Assembly (NCBI GenBank): GCA_934203105.1
Contig: CAKPYQ010000019.1
Location: forward strand, 1-20,552
Length of the DNA stretch: 20,552 bases
Direction of reading: 5' to 3'
Source of the DNA: an uncultured Alphaproteobacteria bacterium
Lineage (GTDB): Bacteria > Pseudomonadota > Alphaproteobacteria > CAAHEQ01 > UBA3637
The translations under genes and the position numbers were made by a program. Shown piece by piece: positions 4,805 through 13,601 of this stretch (its first letter is position 1; every line of letters begins with the position of its first letter). The notes beneath the pieces were generated by a model. It was not told where the DNA came from, made no database searches, and saw only the letters and a list, made by a program, of their open reading frames with translations.

Positions 4805-7579
4805 TTAAAAGTTTTCCTTTTCTTCCTGTATATTTTCAGGGATCGGATAAGAGCTCGGCAACAAAAATTTTTCCAACGGCTCTTTGATCGTGAAGCGGAA
4901 ATTGGTTTTCTTTTTCAATTTATTTGACTTATTATCACTGGAAAAAACAAGCTCTAAATTTTCATCTTGTTGGGTCAAATAAACCGACAACTTTTTGAAT
5001 TCCAACGCTTTTAAGTTTTCCAAATACGGATTAGGATAAACCGCCGGCGTATATATGATCATACCTTCATTCGGGACGGATAATTCAAACGTTTTTAAAG
5101 ACGCTTGCGCTCCTTCTTGCTGCATTGACAATGAAATATTTCCTTTTCCTTTGACTTGCAAGTTTTTAATCCGCGTCCCATCGATCAACGATTGTACGGG
5201 TTCAGATTTTCCCTTTAATACAAAGTTATATACAGGCGATGCATATGTATACCACATCGGGTCTATCAAAAGCTGATACCCGCCTAATTTAGCCGATAAA
5301 GACGAAATATTAAATTGTTTGCGGTTGGAGTCAAAAAAGACAAGCGCTTTAACATCTTCAAACGGGAAAATGTTAGAGACGGAAGAAGCAAAAATATTTT
5401 GCCCGCCTTGCGCTCCGAACGGAACAAGTTGCGTAATATCCAAAACCGCATTCAAATTTTTGACTTTCGTATTGCCGTATGTAAAGGACATATCATCAAA
5501 CATAACTTTTAAAGGCCCGCTGATGGAACGATTGCCTTTATAATGGATTTGGCCTTTTACGCTGACAGAGCCGGTTACAGATGAAAAATCATCGCTAAAC
5601 AGAGATGAAAAATCCTGCGGTAATAAAGAATTATTTGCGTTTTTGAACACAACCGGTTTTTTGGTTTGAACAGCCATTAAAATCGCGGACGTATAAGGGT
5701 GATAGTACCCGTTTATATCGGCCGACAATTGTTTATTGGGTGTTTCAATCGATCCGGTAAAATAGTAATCCGAATTAAATGATAAATCAAAAGCAAACTC
5801 AGGCTTAAAATATTCGAATTCTTTGAAACGGGCTTTTTTGGCATTCAAGGTTGCTTCAAATCCGTTTTCTTTAAACAATGCATGAAGCACACCGTCCGTC
5901 ATCATAAATTCCGAATCATTAACTTGATCAACAATGGTTGAAAAATCAGCCGTCACAGTTTCTTTTTCCAAATCATAGCTGCCGAAAATTCGGATTTTGT
6001 CTAACCCGACATTGGTATTGACAGAGGTCACAGCATCGCTTTTTTTGCGGACATCAAACGCCATTTTGTTAAACGATATGTCAAAATCAACTTTTTTGTT
6101 TTTTAAAGCAACTGTAAAGTCTTTTGCCGGTTCGATCGTCAAACGCAAAGGGTAGGTTATCGATAATGTTGTATCCAACACCGGATAAGAAGGTCCGAAC
6201 AAAATCAAATCAGAGCGCTTTAACATTTTATAAGAGCAACCGTCCAAATTACATTTAAGCAAACCATTGGACGACATTTGCAACGCTTCCGTTTTTAAAT
6301 TTCCCGCCTTAAAGTTTGAAATCTTCAAAAATGCAGGCGAACTTGTTTGAAACGATTTAAAATCTTTTGCAACGGAAATATTACTTAAATTCAAAGAATA
6401 AATAATCGGCGCCTTGTCTTTGATAATCGTCATTGTGGATTTCATCGACATACGACCCTGACTGGAAGCCGATACTTGAATCTCCACATTTTTAACTTGT
6501 TTGTCATGCGTCAAAGAACCGACATAACTGATTGCATTGAGTTTTCCCCGCTTAGTTTTCAAAGCCAACGTACCGCGCAAATCCTGTGGTGCAAAGCCCC
6601 CAAAAGTCAAGGTACCCGATACAATATCCATCGTCCACATTGTCGACGAACTTGTAATATCAATGGTTAAATTGGCCTTTAAATTCACAAACCGATTTTG
6701 TAAATTGATCGGCAATACAATTTGTTTTTTTGCCCCCAAACTGCCGACACCCGAAAAAGTGACCGGCAAAGTGTATTCTTTGTTTCCGATATTCAAAACG
6801 GATTTATCCAACCGCAATGATTGAATGGAAAAAAGCGAATCCCGATCAAAAAAGCCCAGCTTCCACAGCATTTGAATAAAGTTTTGCGCTGTGTTTTTAG
6901 CGTTTGCATCTTCTTGAATATAGATTTTCATCGAATCAATTTCGACCAACGGCAATTTACGTTCCAACAAATCGGCAACGGTGTATTGCACTTTGATTTG
7001 ACCGATTGTAAACATACCGTTTTTATCTTTGACATCGCGCATCGTAAATTCGGACAACGAATAATCAATGTTGCCAAAAGTAATGTTCGTCAAGCCTCTT
7101 TTTTGCAAAGCCGTACGCACCATCGGTTCAAATGAAAAGAAAACAAAAAAGCAAAAAGCAAAAAAGCTTAAACCCACCAAATAAAACGACAGCTTTAACA
7201 CCGCCCAAAGCGAATTAAACTGATGAAAAAGCTTTATATTTTCTTCGCGATATTTATTGAACTTTTTTCTAAATTCGGTCAGCTCTTTGATTTCCAACTT
7301 TTTTAAATCAAAGAAAGGCTTTTTCTTTTTTTCAGGCTTTGGTCTATCGCCGGCGGCAATCAAACGCAACAATTCACTTTCTTCGGGGTTTTCCAAAATA
7401 TCTTCTGCACTTAATTGGACGTCTTCCGGTGTCATTTCAGGCAAAGTAATTTTAGGCGCTTGACCGTTCGCGGGCGCATGAGATATCGCTGCACTTGTTT
7501 TATTTTGAAACTCGCGCGATTTCGGAGGCCCTGCATATTCCCCCATATTTGTTTGAATATCTTTCTTTCCGTCGTTCAT
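4805..7579 (-). CDS. YdbH/AsmA-like envelope protein
   Basis: A 924-residue membrane-anchored protein. Residues ~1-125 are polar and presumably cytoplasmic, with a Pro/Lys-rich stretch (KPEKKKKPFF) and a charged helix. One membrane helix follows (FYLVGLSFFAFCFFVFF, near 130-150). The rest (~770 residues) would be periplasmic, with alternating beta-rich sequence typical of AsmA-type bridge proteins. The C-terminal part (GGYQLLIDPMWY, then SLIDGTRIKNLQVKGKGNIS, then VPNEGMIIYTP) follows the pattern of the YdbH C-terminal domain, where an IDGLxxxGRLDG motif is followed by PGGxxxY. E. coli YdbH helps move phospholipids between inner and outer membranes. It lies between ligA and the small membrane genes; the 45-base gap after ligA is AT-rich. 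The family call is by eye; the exact substrate is unknown. Confidence 0.7.
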   Translation of the reverse strand: MNDGKKDIQTNMGEYAGPPKSREFQNKTSAAISHAPANGQAPKITLPEMTPEDVQLSAEDILENPEESELLRLIAAGDRPKPEKKKKPFFDLKKLEIKELTEFRKKFNKYREENIKLFHQFNSLWAVLKLSFYLVGLSFFAFCFFVFFSFEPMVRTALQKRGLTNITFGNIDYSLSEFTMRDVKDKNGMFTIGQIKVQYTVADLLERKLPLVEIDSMKIYIQEDANAKNTAQNFIQMLWKLGFFDRDSLFSIQSLRLDKSVLNIGNKEYTLPVTFSGVGSLGAKKQIVLPINLQNRFVNLKANLTIDITSSSTMWTMDIVSGTLTFGGFAPQDLRGTLALKTKRGKLNAISYVGSLTHDKQVKNVEIQVSASSQGRMSMKSTMTIIKDKAPIIYSLNLSNISVAKDFKSFQTSSPAFLKISNFKAGNLKTEALQMSSNGLLKCNLDGCSYKMLKRSDLILFGPSYPVLDTTLSITYPLRLTIEPAKDFTVALKNKKVDFDISFNKMAFDVRKKSDAVTSVNTNVGLDKIRIFGSYDLEKETVTADFSTIVDQVNDSEFMMTDGVLHALFKENGFEATLNAKKARFKEFEYFKPEFAFDLSFNSDYYFTGSIETPNKQLSADINGYYHPYTSAILMAVQTKKPVVFKNANNSLLPQDFSSLFSDDFSSVTGSVSVKGQIHYKGNRSISGPLKVMFDDMSFTYGNTKVKNLNAVLDITQLVPFGAQGGQNIFASSVSNIFPFEDVKALVFFDSNRKQFNISSLSAKLGGYQLLIDPMWYTYASPVYNFVLKGKSEPVQSLIDGTRIKNLQVKGKGNISLSMQQEGAQASLKTFELSVPNEGMIIYTPAVYPNPYLENLKALEFKKLSVYLTQQDENLELVFSSDNKSNKLKKKTNFRFTIKEPLEKFLLPSSYPIPENIQEEKENF

Positions 7580-7624
7580 TTTACTTTCCCCATCGTTTAC
7601 TTTACTTTATAGTTTAGCAAACTT

Positions 7625-9697
7625 TTATATAATTTCAAGCATTTGTTTAAATTCTTTTTCATCAATCGTTTTAATGCCCAATTTTTCGGCGTTTTTAGCC
7701 TTTGATCCGGCGTTTTCACCCAACACCACAAAATCCGTTTTCGATGAAACACTTCCCGAAACTTTGGCGCCCGCCGATAAAGCTAAAGCCTTTGCTTCAT
7801 CGCGTGTCATTTGCGTCAAAGTCCCCGTGAACACCACCGTTTTACCCGTCAACGCCGTTTGACGTTTATTGCTTTCATAAGGTAAAATACGGATTTGTTT
7901 TTTCAACACTTCCAATAAATCCCGATTCTTCGGCTCCTCGAAAAAATCCACAATGTCGGTCGCCATAACATCGCCAATTCCGTCAATGGCGGTCAACTCC
8001 GTTCGACCAAATAATGGCGTCATCCGCTCTTGCAAATTTTCAAAAGTCGTGTAATGCTCGGCCAACAAACGCGCCGTCGCGCTGCCGACCCCGTGAATAC
8101 CCAAAGCAAAAATGAACTTATCCAACGCAGCACCTTGCTGTACTTTCAAAATCGCCTCATTCAACTTTGATATAGACTTATTGCCCCAACCGTCCATTGA
8201 TTTTAATTGCTCTAAATGCTCGGACAAAAAAGTGAAAATATCTGCCGGCGTTCGGATCCAACCCAAATCAAAAAACGTTTCCATATTCTTTTTGCCCAAA
8301 CCTTCGATATCCAAAGCGTCTTTGGAAACAAAGTGTTTCAAGCGCGCCAAAGCTTGCGCCGGACAAACCAAACCCGCACTGCAATAATGAGCGGCTTCAT
8401 CTTCTTGCCGCACCACATGACTGCCGCAAACGGGGCAAGTCTTCGGAAAATCAAAAGCTTTGCTGTCTTTTGGACGTTTTTCTGTCAACACTTGCACAAT
8501 TTGCGGGATCACATCACCGGCACGCTGTACAATCACCGTATCACCCACGCGAATATCTTTGCGGTCGATTTCGTCTTTGTTGTGCAAAGTCGCATGCGAT
8601 ACCATAACGCCGCCGACATTTATCGGCTCTAAATCCGCAACCGGCGTCAAAACGCCCGTTCGCCCTACTTGAATGCGAATGTTATTCAAACGCGTTTGCG
8701 CTTTTGTCGGCGGAAACTTATGAGCAATCGCCCACCGCGGCGCCCGCGCAATAAAGCCCAACCTTTTTTGATAATCCGTGCGATTGACTTTATAAACAAC
8801 GCCGTCAATATCATAACTTAAATCCGCACGAATGTCTTGCATATGCCGGTAATAATCAACCAAATCCGAATCGCTTTTGCAAAAGCGGATTTCAGGGCTG
8901 ACCGGAAAGCCCCATACTTTAAACAATTCCAACAATTCCCATTGCGAATCCCACATCGGTTGATCGACAAAGCCGACTGTATAGGCAAACAAACTTAACT
9001 TGCGTCCCGCCGTCACCTTGGGATCCAACTGACGCAAAGAGCCCGCGGCTGCATTTCTGGGGTTTGCAAACAACTTTTTGCCCAAAGCTTCCTGTTGCGC
9101 ATTCAGGGCAAAAAAATCGGCTTTATCCATATAAACTTCACCACGGATTTCAATTTCGTTTGGGAATTTTGCACCGCTTAAACGCTCCGGCAAAGCCTTT
9201 ATAGAACGAATGTTGGCGGTGATATCTTCACCCACAGCGCCGTCGCCCCGCGTTGCCGCTTTTACCAAGCGTCCGTTTTGATACAACGCCGAATACGATA
9301 AACCGTCAATTTTCGGTTCGGCAACAAAGTCCAATTCATCGGCCTCGTTCAAATTCAAAAAACGCCGAATTCGATCGGTAAAATCAAAAATTTCGCCTTC
9401 TTCAAAGATGTTTGACAACGATAACATCGGCACTTTATGAGTGATTTTCGAAAAGCCCTCTGCCACAGCGGCCCCAACTTTTTTGGACGGCGTGTTCAGC
9501 AAAACCAATTCGGGAAAACGCGCTTCAATTGCTTCATTGCGTTTTTTCAAATCGTCGTAAGCATGATCGTCAACAAGCGGTGCATCATCGCGATAATAAG
9601 CATCGTCCAGCTCGGCCAACTCACGCGCCAAAGCTTTTAATTCCTGCGCAGCTTGCTCCAAAGTCAAATCCGATACGGCAATTTGTCTTAAATGCAT
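7625..9697 (-). CDS. ligA: NAD+-dependent DNA ligase LigA
   Basis: A 690-residue replicative DNA ligase, full length. It seals nicks between Okazaki fragments and in repair, using NAD+. The adenylation site is KIDG with the catalytic Lys at 129. The order of domains is the usual one: Ia (~1-75), nucleotidyltransferase (~76-325), OB fold, a four-Cys zinc site (C421, C424, C439, C445), helix-hairpin-helix repeats (~480-600, with GIHGVGSATARLLAEH), and a C-terminal BRCT domain (~613-690, TALTGKTVVFTGTL). The ATG overlaps the recN stop by 10 bases, with GGAG five bases upstream, so translation is coupled to recN. Confidence 0.98.
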   Translation of the reverse strand: MHLRQIAVSDLTLEQAAQELKALARELAELDDAYYRDDAPLVDDHAYDDLKKRNEAIEARFPELVLLNTPSKKVGAAVAEGFSKITHKVPMLSLSNIFEEGEIFDFTDRIRRFLNLNEADELDFVAEPKIDGLSYSALYQNGRLVKAATRGDGAVGEDITANIRSIKALPERLSGAKFPNEIEIRGEVYMDKADFFALNAQQEALGKKLFANPRNAAAGSLRQLDPKVTAGRKLSLFAYTVGFVDQPMWDSQWELLELFKVWGFPVSPEIRFCKSDSDLVDYYRHMQDIRADLSYDIDGVVYKVNRTDYQKRLGFIARAPRWAIAHKFPPTKAQTRLNNIRIQVGRTGVLTPVADLEPINVGGVMVSHATLHNKDEIDRKDIRVGDTVIVQRAGDVIPQIVQVLTEKRPKDSKAFDFPKTCPVCGSHVVRQEDEAAHYCSAGLVCPAQALARLKHFVSKDALDIEGLGKKNMETFFDLGWIRTPADIFTFLSEHLEQLKSMDGWGNKSISKLNEAILKVQQGAALDKFIFALGIHGVGSATARLLAEHYTTFENLQERMTPLFGRTELTAIDGIGDVMATDIVDFFEEPKNRDLLEVLKKQIRILPYESNKRQTALTGKTVVFTGTLTQMTRDEAKALALSAGAKVSGSVSSKTDFVVLGENAGSKAKNAEKLGIKTIDEKEFKQMLEII

Positions 9698-11364
9698 GAT
9701 TTCTCCAACAAAGTCTTTGCGGCCATACGCGCTTGGTCCGTAATTTCCGATCCGGAAAGCATACGCGCAATTTCTTCCAATCGTTCCGTTTCATTCAGCT
9801 GTTTGACCGTCGTCAAAACAGCGTTGTCTTTGGTCATCTTTGCCACCTGTAAATGAGCCCCACCAAACGCAGCCACTTGCGGAGAATGCGTGACAACCAA
9901 GACTTGGCGTTCACGCGCCAATCGCGCCAATCGTTGGCCCACAGCAGACGCCGTTGCGCCACCGATACCGCTGTCGACCTCATCAAAAATCAAGGTTGCG
10001 ATGTCTTCCAAGCCCGCCAAATTAACCTTTAACGCCAACATAAAACGCGCCAATTCACCACCGGAGGCAACCTTATTTAACGCAGCCGGAGGCATTCCCG
10101 CATTTGTCGATATGCAAAAGCAAACTTGATCCATTCCATCGCTTGTAAATGCATTTTCCGCCAAATCTTCGACCATCGTCACAAAGCGAGCCTTTTCCAA
10201 TTTCAAAGCCGGTAATTCTTTGCACACCGCTTTGTCCAAACGAGCGGCCGCTTCATGGCGCTGTTGGCTTAATTGTGTTGCCTTTTGCACAAAATCCAAC
10301 CGCGCATTTTCCGCCAAACTGCGCAACGCAATCAATTCATCTTCGCCTTTATCAATCAACGACAGCTTTTGTTCAAAATCGGTTAATAAAGCCGGCAATT
10401 CATCGCATTCGACGTGGTATTTACGCGACAAATCCTTTAACGAAAAGAATCGTTCATCGACTTGTTCTAACTCTTGCGCCGGATCTTCAAAAGAAGAAGC
10501 GACATTTTCCAATTCATCGCCGGCCGCCGCCAATCCTTCCGATACTTTATCCAACTCCGCCAAAATCCCGTCAAACCTATTCGGCATAAAGCGGGCGGCT
10601 TTTTCCAATTCACGCATTGCCGTTGTGATTTGCGATTGCAAAGCCGAACCGGACGATGATGATAAAATTTGAAAAGCCGTATTTAAACTTTCCGTTATTT
10701 TTTCGGCATTCATTAAACTTGTGCGACGTTCGGACAGGCTTTCTTCTTCCCCGATTTGCGGATTAAAGGCCTTTAATTCTTTGACTGCGTGTGTTAAAAA
10801 ATCCTCATCACTTTTGGCTTTTTCCAAAATAGCCAGCGCTTTTTGCACATTTTTTTCGGCCTCTTTCCAAGCACTATACGCACTGCGACAATCGTCGGCC
10901 ATTTTGTCCAAACGCCCATACTTATCCAAAACGCCCAAATGCGTTGCCGGATTAAGCAAACTGTGAGAAGCAAACTGTCCGTGTATTTCAACCAATGTAT
11001 CCGCCACTTGGCGCAATAAATTAACGCTGACCGGCGTATCGTTGATATAGGCTTTGCTTTTCCCGTCACGATTTAACGTGCGGCGCAAAATCAATGTTGT
11101 ATCCGGCTCAAAATCATGTTCCGCAAGCAGACGAAAAGCCGGCTGTTTTTCATCGATTGAAAATTCGGCCGTCACCGACAAAGTGTCTTGCCCGTGGCGA
11201 ATCAATCCCGTATCAGCACGCGCTCCCAACGCCAACGATAAAGCGTCCAACAAAATGGATTTACCGGCGCCGGTTTCGCCCGTAAAAACATTCAAGCCCT
11301 TATCAAAGCTTAAATTCAACTTATCAATCAAAACAACATTATGAATCGACAACGATTGCAACAT
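9688..11364 (-). CDS. recN: DNA repair protein RecN
   Basis: A 558-residue SMC-like ATPase for double-strand-break repair, a usual length for the family. The Walker A motif GETGAGKS is at residues 29-36. A long central coiled-coil region (~150-380, with many Glu, Lys and Leu) is interrupted by globular stretches. Near the C-terminus are the ABC signature ASGGELARFMLALK, Walker B TLIFDEVDSGIGG and the switch His in VVTHSPQVAA. It starts one base after the bamD stop and overlaps ligA by 10 bases. The bamD-recN-ligA order is conserved in Alphaproteobacteria. The ribosome-binding site is weak, so expression may depend on read-through from bamD translation. Confidence 0.98.
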   Translation of the reverse strand: MLQSLSIHNVVLIDKLNLSFDKGLNVFTGETGAGKSILLDALSLALGARADTGLIRHGQDTLSVTAEFSIDEKQPAFRLLAEHDFEPDTTLILRRTLNRDGKSKAYINDTPVSVNLLRQVADTLVEIHGQFASHSLLNPATHLGVLDKYGRLDKMADDCRSAYSAWKEAEKNVQKALAILEKAKSDEDFLTHAVKELKAFNPQIGEEESLSERRTSLMNAEKITESLNTAFQILSSSSGSALQSQITTAMRELEKAARFMPNRFDGILAELDKVSEGLAAAGDELENVASSFEDPAQELEQVDERFFSLKDLSRKYHVECDELPALLTDFEQKLSLIDKGEDELIALRSLAENARLDFVQKATQLSQQRHEAAARLDKAVCKELPALKLEKARFVTMVEDLAENAFTSDGMDQVCFCISTNAGMPPAALNKVASGGELARFMLALKVNLAGLEDIATLIFDEVDSGIGGATASAVGQRLARLARERQVLVVTHSPQVAAFGGAHLQVAKMTKDNAVLTTVKQLNETERLEEIARMLSGSEITDQARMAAKTLLEKSCI

Positions 11365-11365
11365 T

Positions 11366-12118
11366 TTATTTTGCTTTCTTTTTTTTGTTCTTTTGGATTA
11401 AATCATACGCCTTTTTATACCATGATGAAGACGGATAATTGTATCCCAAAACGGCCGCACTGCGCTTTGCTTCTTCGTCCAAGCCCAAAATCAGATATGT
11501 TTCAGTCAAGCGATACAAAGCTTCTTCCACCTGCTCTGTATTCGAATAGTCGCGCACCACATCGGCAAAACGATTTAATGCTGCTCCATACTTGCCCTGC
11601 TTTAAATAATACCGCCCGACGGCCATTTCCTTGGCGGCCATTTGATTAACCGATAAACGCATTTTGCCGACAGCATCCTTGGCATAGTCCGTTTCCGGAT
11701 ACAAAACAATCAAACGATTGAATGCTTCATAGGCTTGTTCGGCGGCCTCTTGGGAACGATTAGCGTCCGTAATTTGTTCGTAATAGCACATACCCTTTAA
11801 ATAATAAGCATAAGGCGCATAGCGGTTGCCGGGGTGCAAACTTAAAAAGCGATTGATCGCCAAAACCGCGTCATTATATTTAGGTTGCTTATAATACAAA
11901 TAAGCCGTCATTATTTGTGCTTTTGCTGCCCAAGCGGAATACGGGTGTTGCCGTTCAACCTCATCAAACAAAGCAATTGCTTTGGGGTAGTTTTCCTGAT
12001 CAACAAAATCCATCGCCTCATTATACAACTGTTCAACAGATTTTTCCGGCATTACCTTTTCGGAAGAACACGCCGCCAAAACCAAACAAAGCAAACCAAT
12101 TACAAATATTTTTTTCAT
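11366..12118 (-). CDS. bamD: Outer membrane assembly lipoprotein BamD
   Basis: A 250-residue lipoprotein of the BAM complex, which inserts beta-barrel proteins in the outer membrane. The start MKKIFVIGLLCLVLAAC gives a lipoprotein signal with the lipidated Cys at 17 (lipobox VLAAC). An AAGGA ribosome-binding site lies seven bases upstream. An in-frame ATG 33 bases earlier (12151) would spoil the signal peptide, so I reject it. The mature part is built of TPR repeats and keeps family motifs such as QHPYSAWAAKA (here preceded by ER), LHPGNRYAPYAYYLKGMCYY, LYPETDYAKDA and AAKEMAVGRYYLKQGKY. It is followed at once by recN. A weak promoter-like sequence may lie in the 69-base gap after dac. Confidence 0.95.
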   Translation of the reverse strand: MKKIFVIGLLCLVLAACSSEKVMPEKSVEQLYNEAMDFVDQENYPKAIALFDEVERQHPYSAWAAKAQIMTAYLYYKQPKYNDAVLAINRFLSLHPGNRYAPYAYYLKGMCYYEQITDANRSQEAAEQAYEAFNRLIVLYPETDYAKDAVGKMRLSVNQMAAKEMAVGRYYLKQGKYGAALNRFADVVRDYSNTEQVEEALYRLTETYLILGLDEEAKRSAAVLGYNYPSSSWYKKAYDLIQKNKKKKAK

Positions 12119-12159
12119 TGCAAATCCTTTTTCTTTTTTGCAATATAACATAGTTTAAG

Positions 12160-12184
12160 AAACAATAAAAGCAAAATATTGTTT
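12160..12184 (-). terminator. Weak hairpin between dac and bamD
   Basis: An 8-bp inverted repeat, AAACAATA and TATTGTTT, with a 9-base loop lies just after the dac stop. It is AT-rich and the downstream T run on the minus strand is poor (CTTAAAC), so it would be a leaky terminator at best or only an RNA end hairpin. Confidence 0.3.
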
Positions 12185-12187
12185 TTT

Positions 12188-13456
12188 TCAGAACATATTT
12201 TTTCTGGGTGCAATCGCCAAACACGGCATCGATTTACCCGCCAAAATCTTACATGCCGCTTCGGCATCTTCTTTTGTTTCAAAGCCCGACAAACGCGAAC
12301 GGAACAAAGCCGAATGCTCGGGCAATTCAACCGTATTGGCTTTGATCTTCAAAATGTCCTGCGCCGTTTGAGCTTGTTTTTGCGCTTTTTCACGACTGGC
12401 AAAAGCACCGATTTGAATGCTCCAATCCGCCGGCGCATAGTCGCCCTGCTCAATCGAAATCGTGTCATCGTCAAAAGAAGATATCGGAATAGAAGCCAAC
12501 AAAACCTGATTACCCGTTGCGGTTAATTCGGAAACTTTGGCGCGGGTACGAGCCACACTTGCAATCAACACAGGGTCATAAATATCACGGTGAGATTTAG
12601 AAATAAAAGCTTTCTTTAAAAATGGATTTTCGCCCAAAGCCGCTAATTTTTCCTCTTGCTGCTTGGCCTTTTTAAAGCCCGTGTCTAGCAAAGATCGCAT
12701 TTTTCGATCACGCTTTTCGGCGCTGTTTTCGCCGATGACAACCCCAACCAAAGTGCGACCATTGCGTTTTGCCGTTGAAACAATATTGTATCCGACCGCC
12801 GAAACGAAGCCTGTTTTAAAGCCTTCCGCCCCTTTATAATAAAGCAAAATCCCATTATGGGAATAATACGTTTTTCCGTTAAACTTAAAGGATTTTGTTG
12901 AAAATAAAGGGTAATATTGCGGAAAATGGTTAATCATAGCAATGGCCAAAATAGCCATATCCTTTGCCGACGTCACTTGTTCAGGATTATGCAAACCCGA
13001 TGCATTTTTAAATGTTGTGTCGGTCAGCCCTAAATCCTTTGCAAAGCGCGTCATCATTTGCGCAAATTCTTCTTCCGACGGAGCCAAACCTTCCGCCAAC
13101 ACGACGGCGGCATCATTGGCCGATTTGACAATCAACGCCAAAATCGCATCGCGAACGGAAATAACCGACCCTTCCTTTAAATACAGCTTTGATTTAGGTT
13201 GGCGCGCCGCGTGCTTCGAAACCGGCAACAAATCGTCCATACTGATCAAACCTTTTTCAAGCGCATCAAAGGTAATATATAAAGTCATAACCTTTGTTAA
13301 CGACGCCGGATATTGCAAACGATCCGCATTCTTGGCATGCAATACATACCCGCTTTGCACATCAGCAACCAAAGTCGACGGAACCGCCCACGCCGGCAGC
13401 GCAAGCAAAACCCCTATCAACAAAAAAATTAACTTCTTCAACTTTGGCCAATCCAT
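12188..13456 (-). CDS. D-alanyl-D-alanine carboxypeptidase (PBP5/6 family) with C-terminal SPOR domain
   Basis: A 422-residue penicillin-binding protein that removes the terminal D-Ala of peptidoglycan stem peptides in the periplasm. A signal peptide (residues 1-24, ending PAWA) precedes the peptidase S11 domain. All three active-site motifs are present: SLTK (Ser52, Lys55), SAN (112-114) and KTG (214-216). After a linker, residues ~343-417 (DWSIQIGAFASREKA to AGKSMPCLAI) look like a SPOR domain, which binds denuded glycan at division sites. This two-domain layout occurs in other Alphaproteobacteria. The ATG has no strong ribosome-binding site. It is the first gene of the minus-strand block and is divergent from the gene at 13602. 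Confidence 0.93.
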   Translation of the reverse strand: MDWPKLKKLIFLLIGVLLALPAWAVPSTLVADVQSGYVLHAKNADRLQYPASLTKVMTLYITFDALEKGLISMDDLLPVSKHAARQPKSKLYLKEGSVISVRDAILALIVKSANDAAVVLAEGLAPSEEEFAQMMTRFAKDLGLTDTTFKNASGLHNPEQVTSAKDMAILAIAMINHFPQYYPLFSTKSFKFNGKTYYSHNGILLYYKGAEGFKTGFVSAVGYNIVSTAKRNGRTLVGVVIGENSAEKRDRKMRSLLDTGFKKAKQQEEKLAALGENPFLKKAFISKSHRDIYDPVLIASVARTRAKVSELTATGNQVLLASIPISSFDDDTISIEQGDYAPADWSIQIGAFASREKAQKQAQTAQDILKIKANTVELPEHSALFRSRLSGFETKEDAEAACKILAGKSMPCLAIAPRKNMF

Positions 13457-13541
13457 AAAAAAACAAATATCCGTTTGTTATATTACGCGAACAATACTTA
13501 ACAAAATATTGACATTTTTACAAAATAGCTAAAGAAAAATG

Positions 13542-13568
13542 TTGACAAAACGATAAAATTATGATAAT
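13542..13568 (+). promoter_or_regulatory. Promoter for the 473-residue unknown gene
   Basis: A perfect TTGACA (13542-13547) is followed by GATAAT (13563-13568, five of six matches, spacer 15) or the overlapping TAATCT at spacer 17. The start codon is 34 bases further on. A second TTGACA at 13509-13514 has no clear -10. Confidence 0.6.
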
Positions 13569-13601
13569 CTTATAAAAGTTCACAAAAAGAGAGGGGACAA
13601 A

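Noticed and set aside
12033..12151. Earlier BamD start at 12151
   Set aside because: It would put eleven polar residues before the lipoprotein signal, whereas the ATG at 12118 has an AAGGA site at the right distance and a proper signal peptide.
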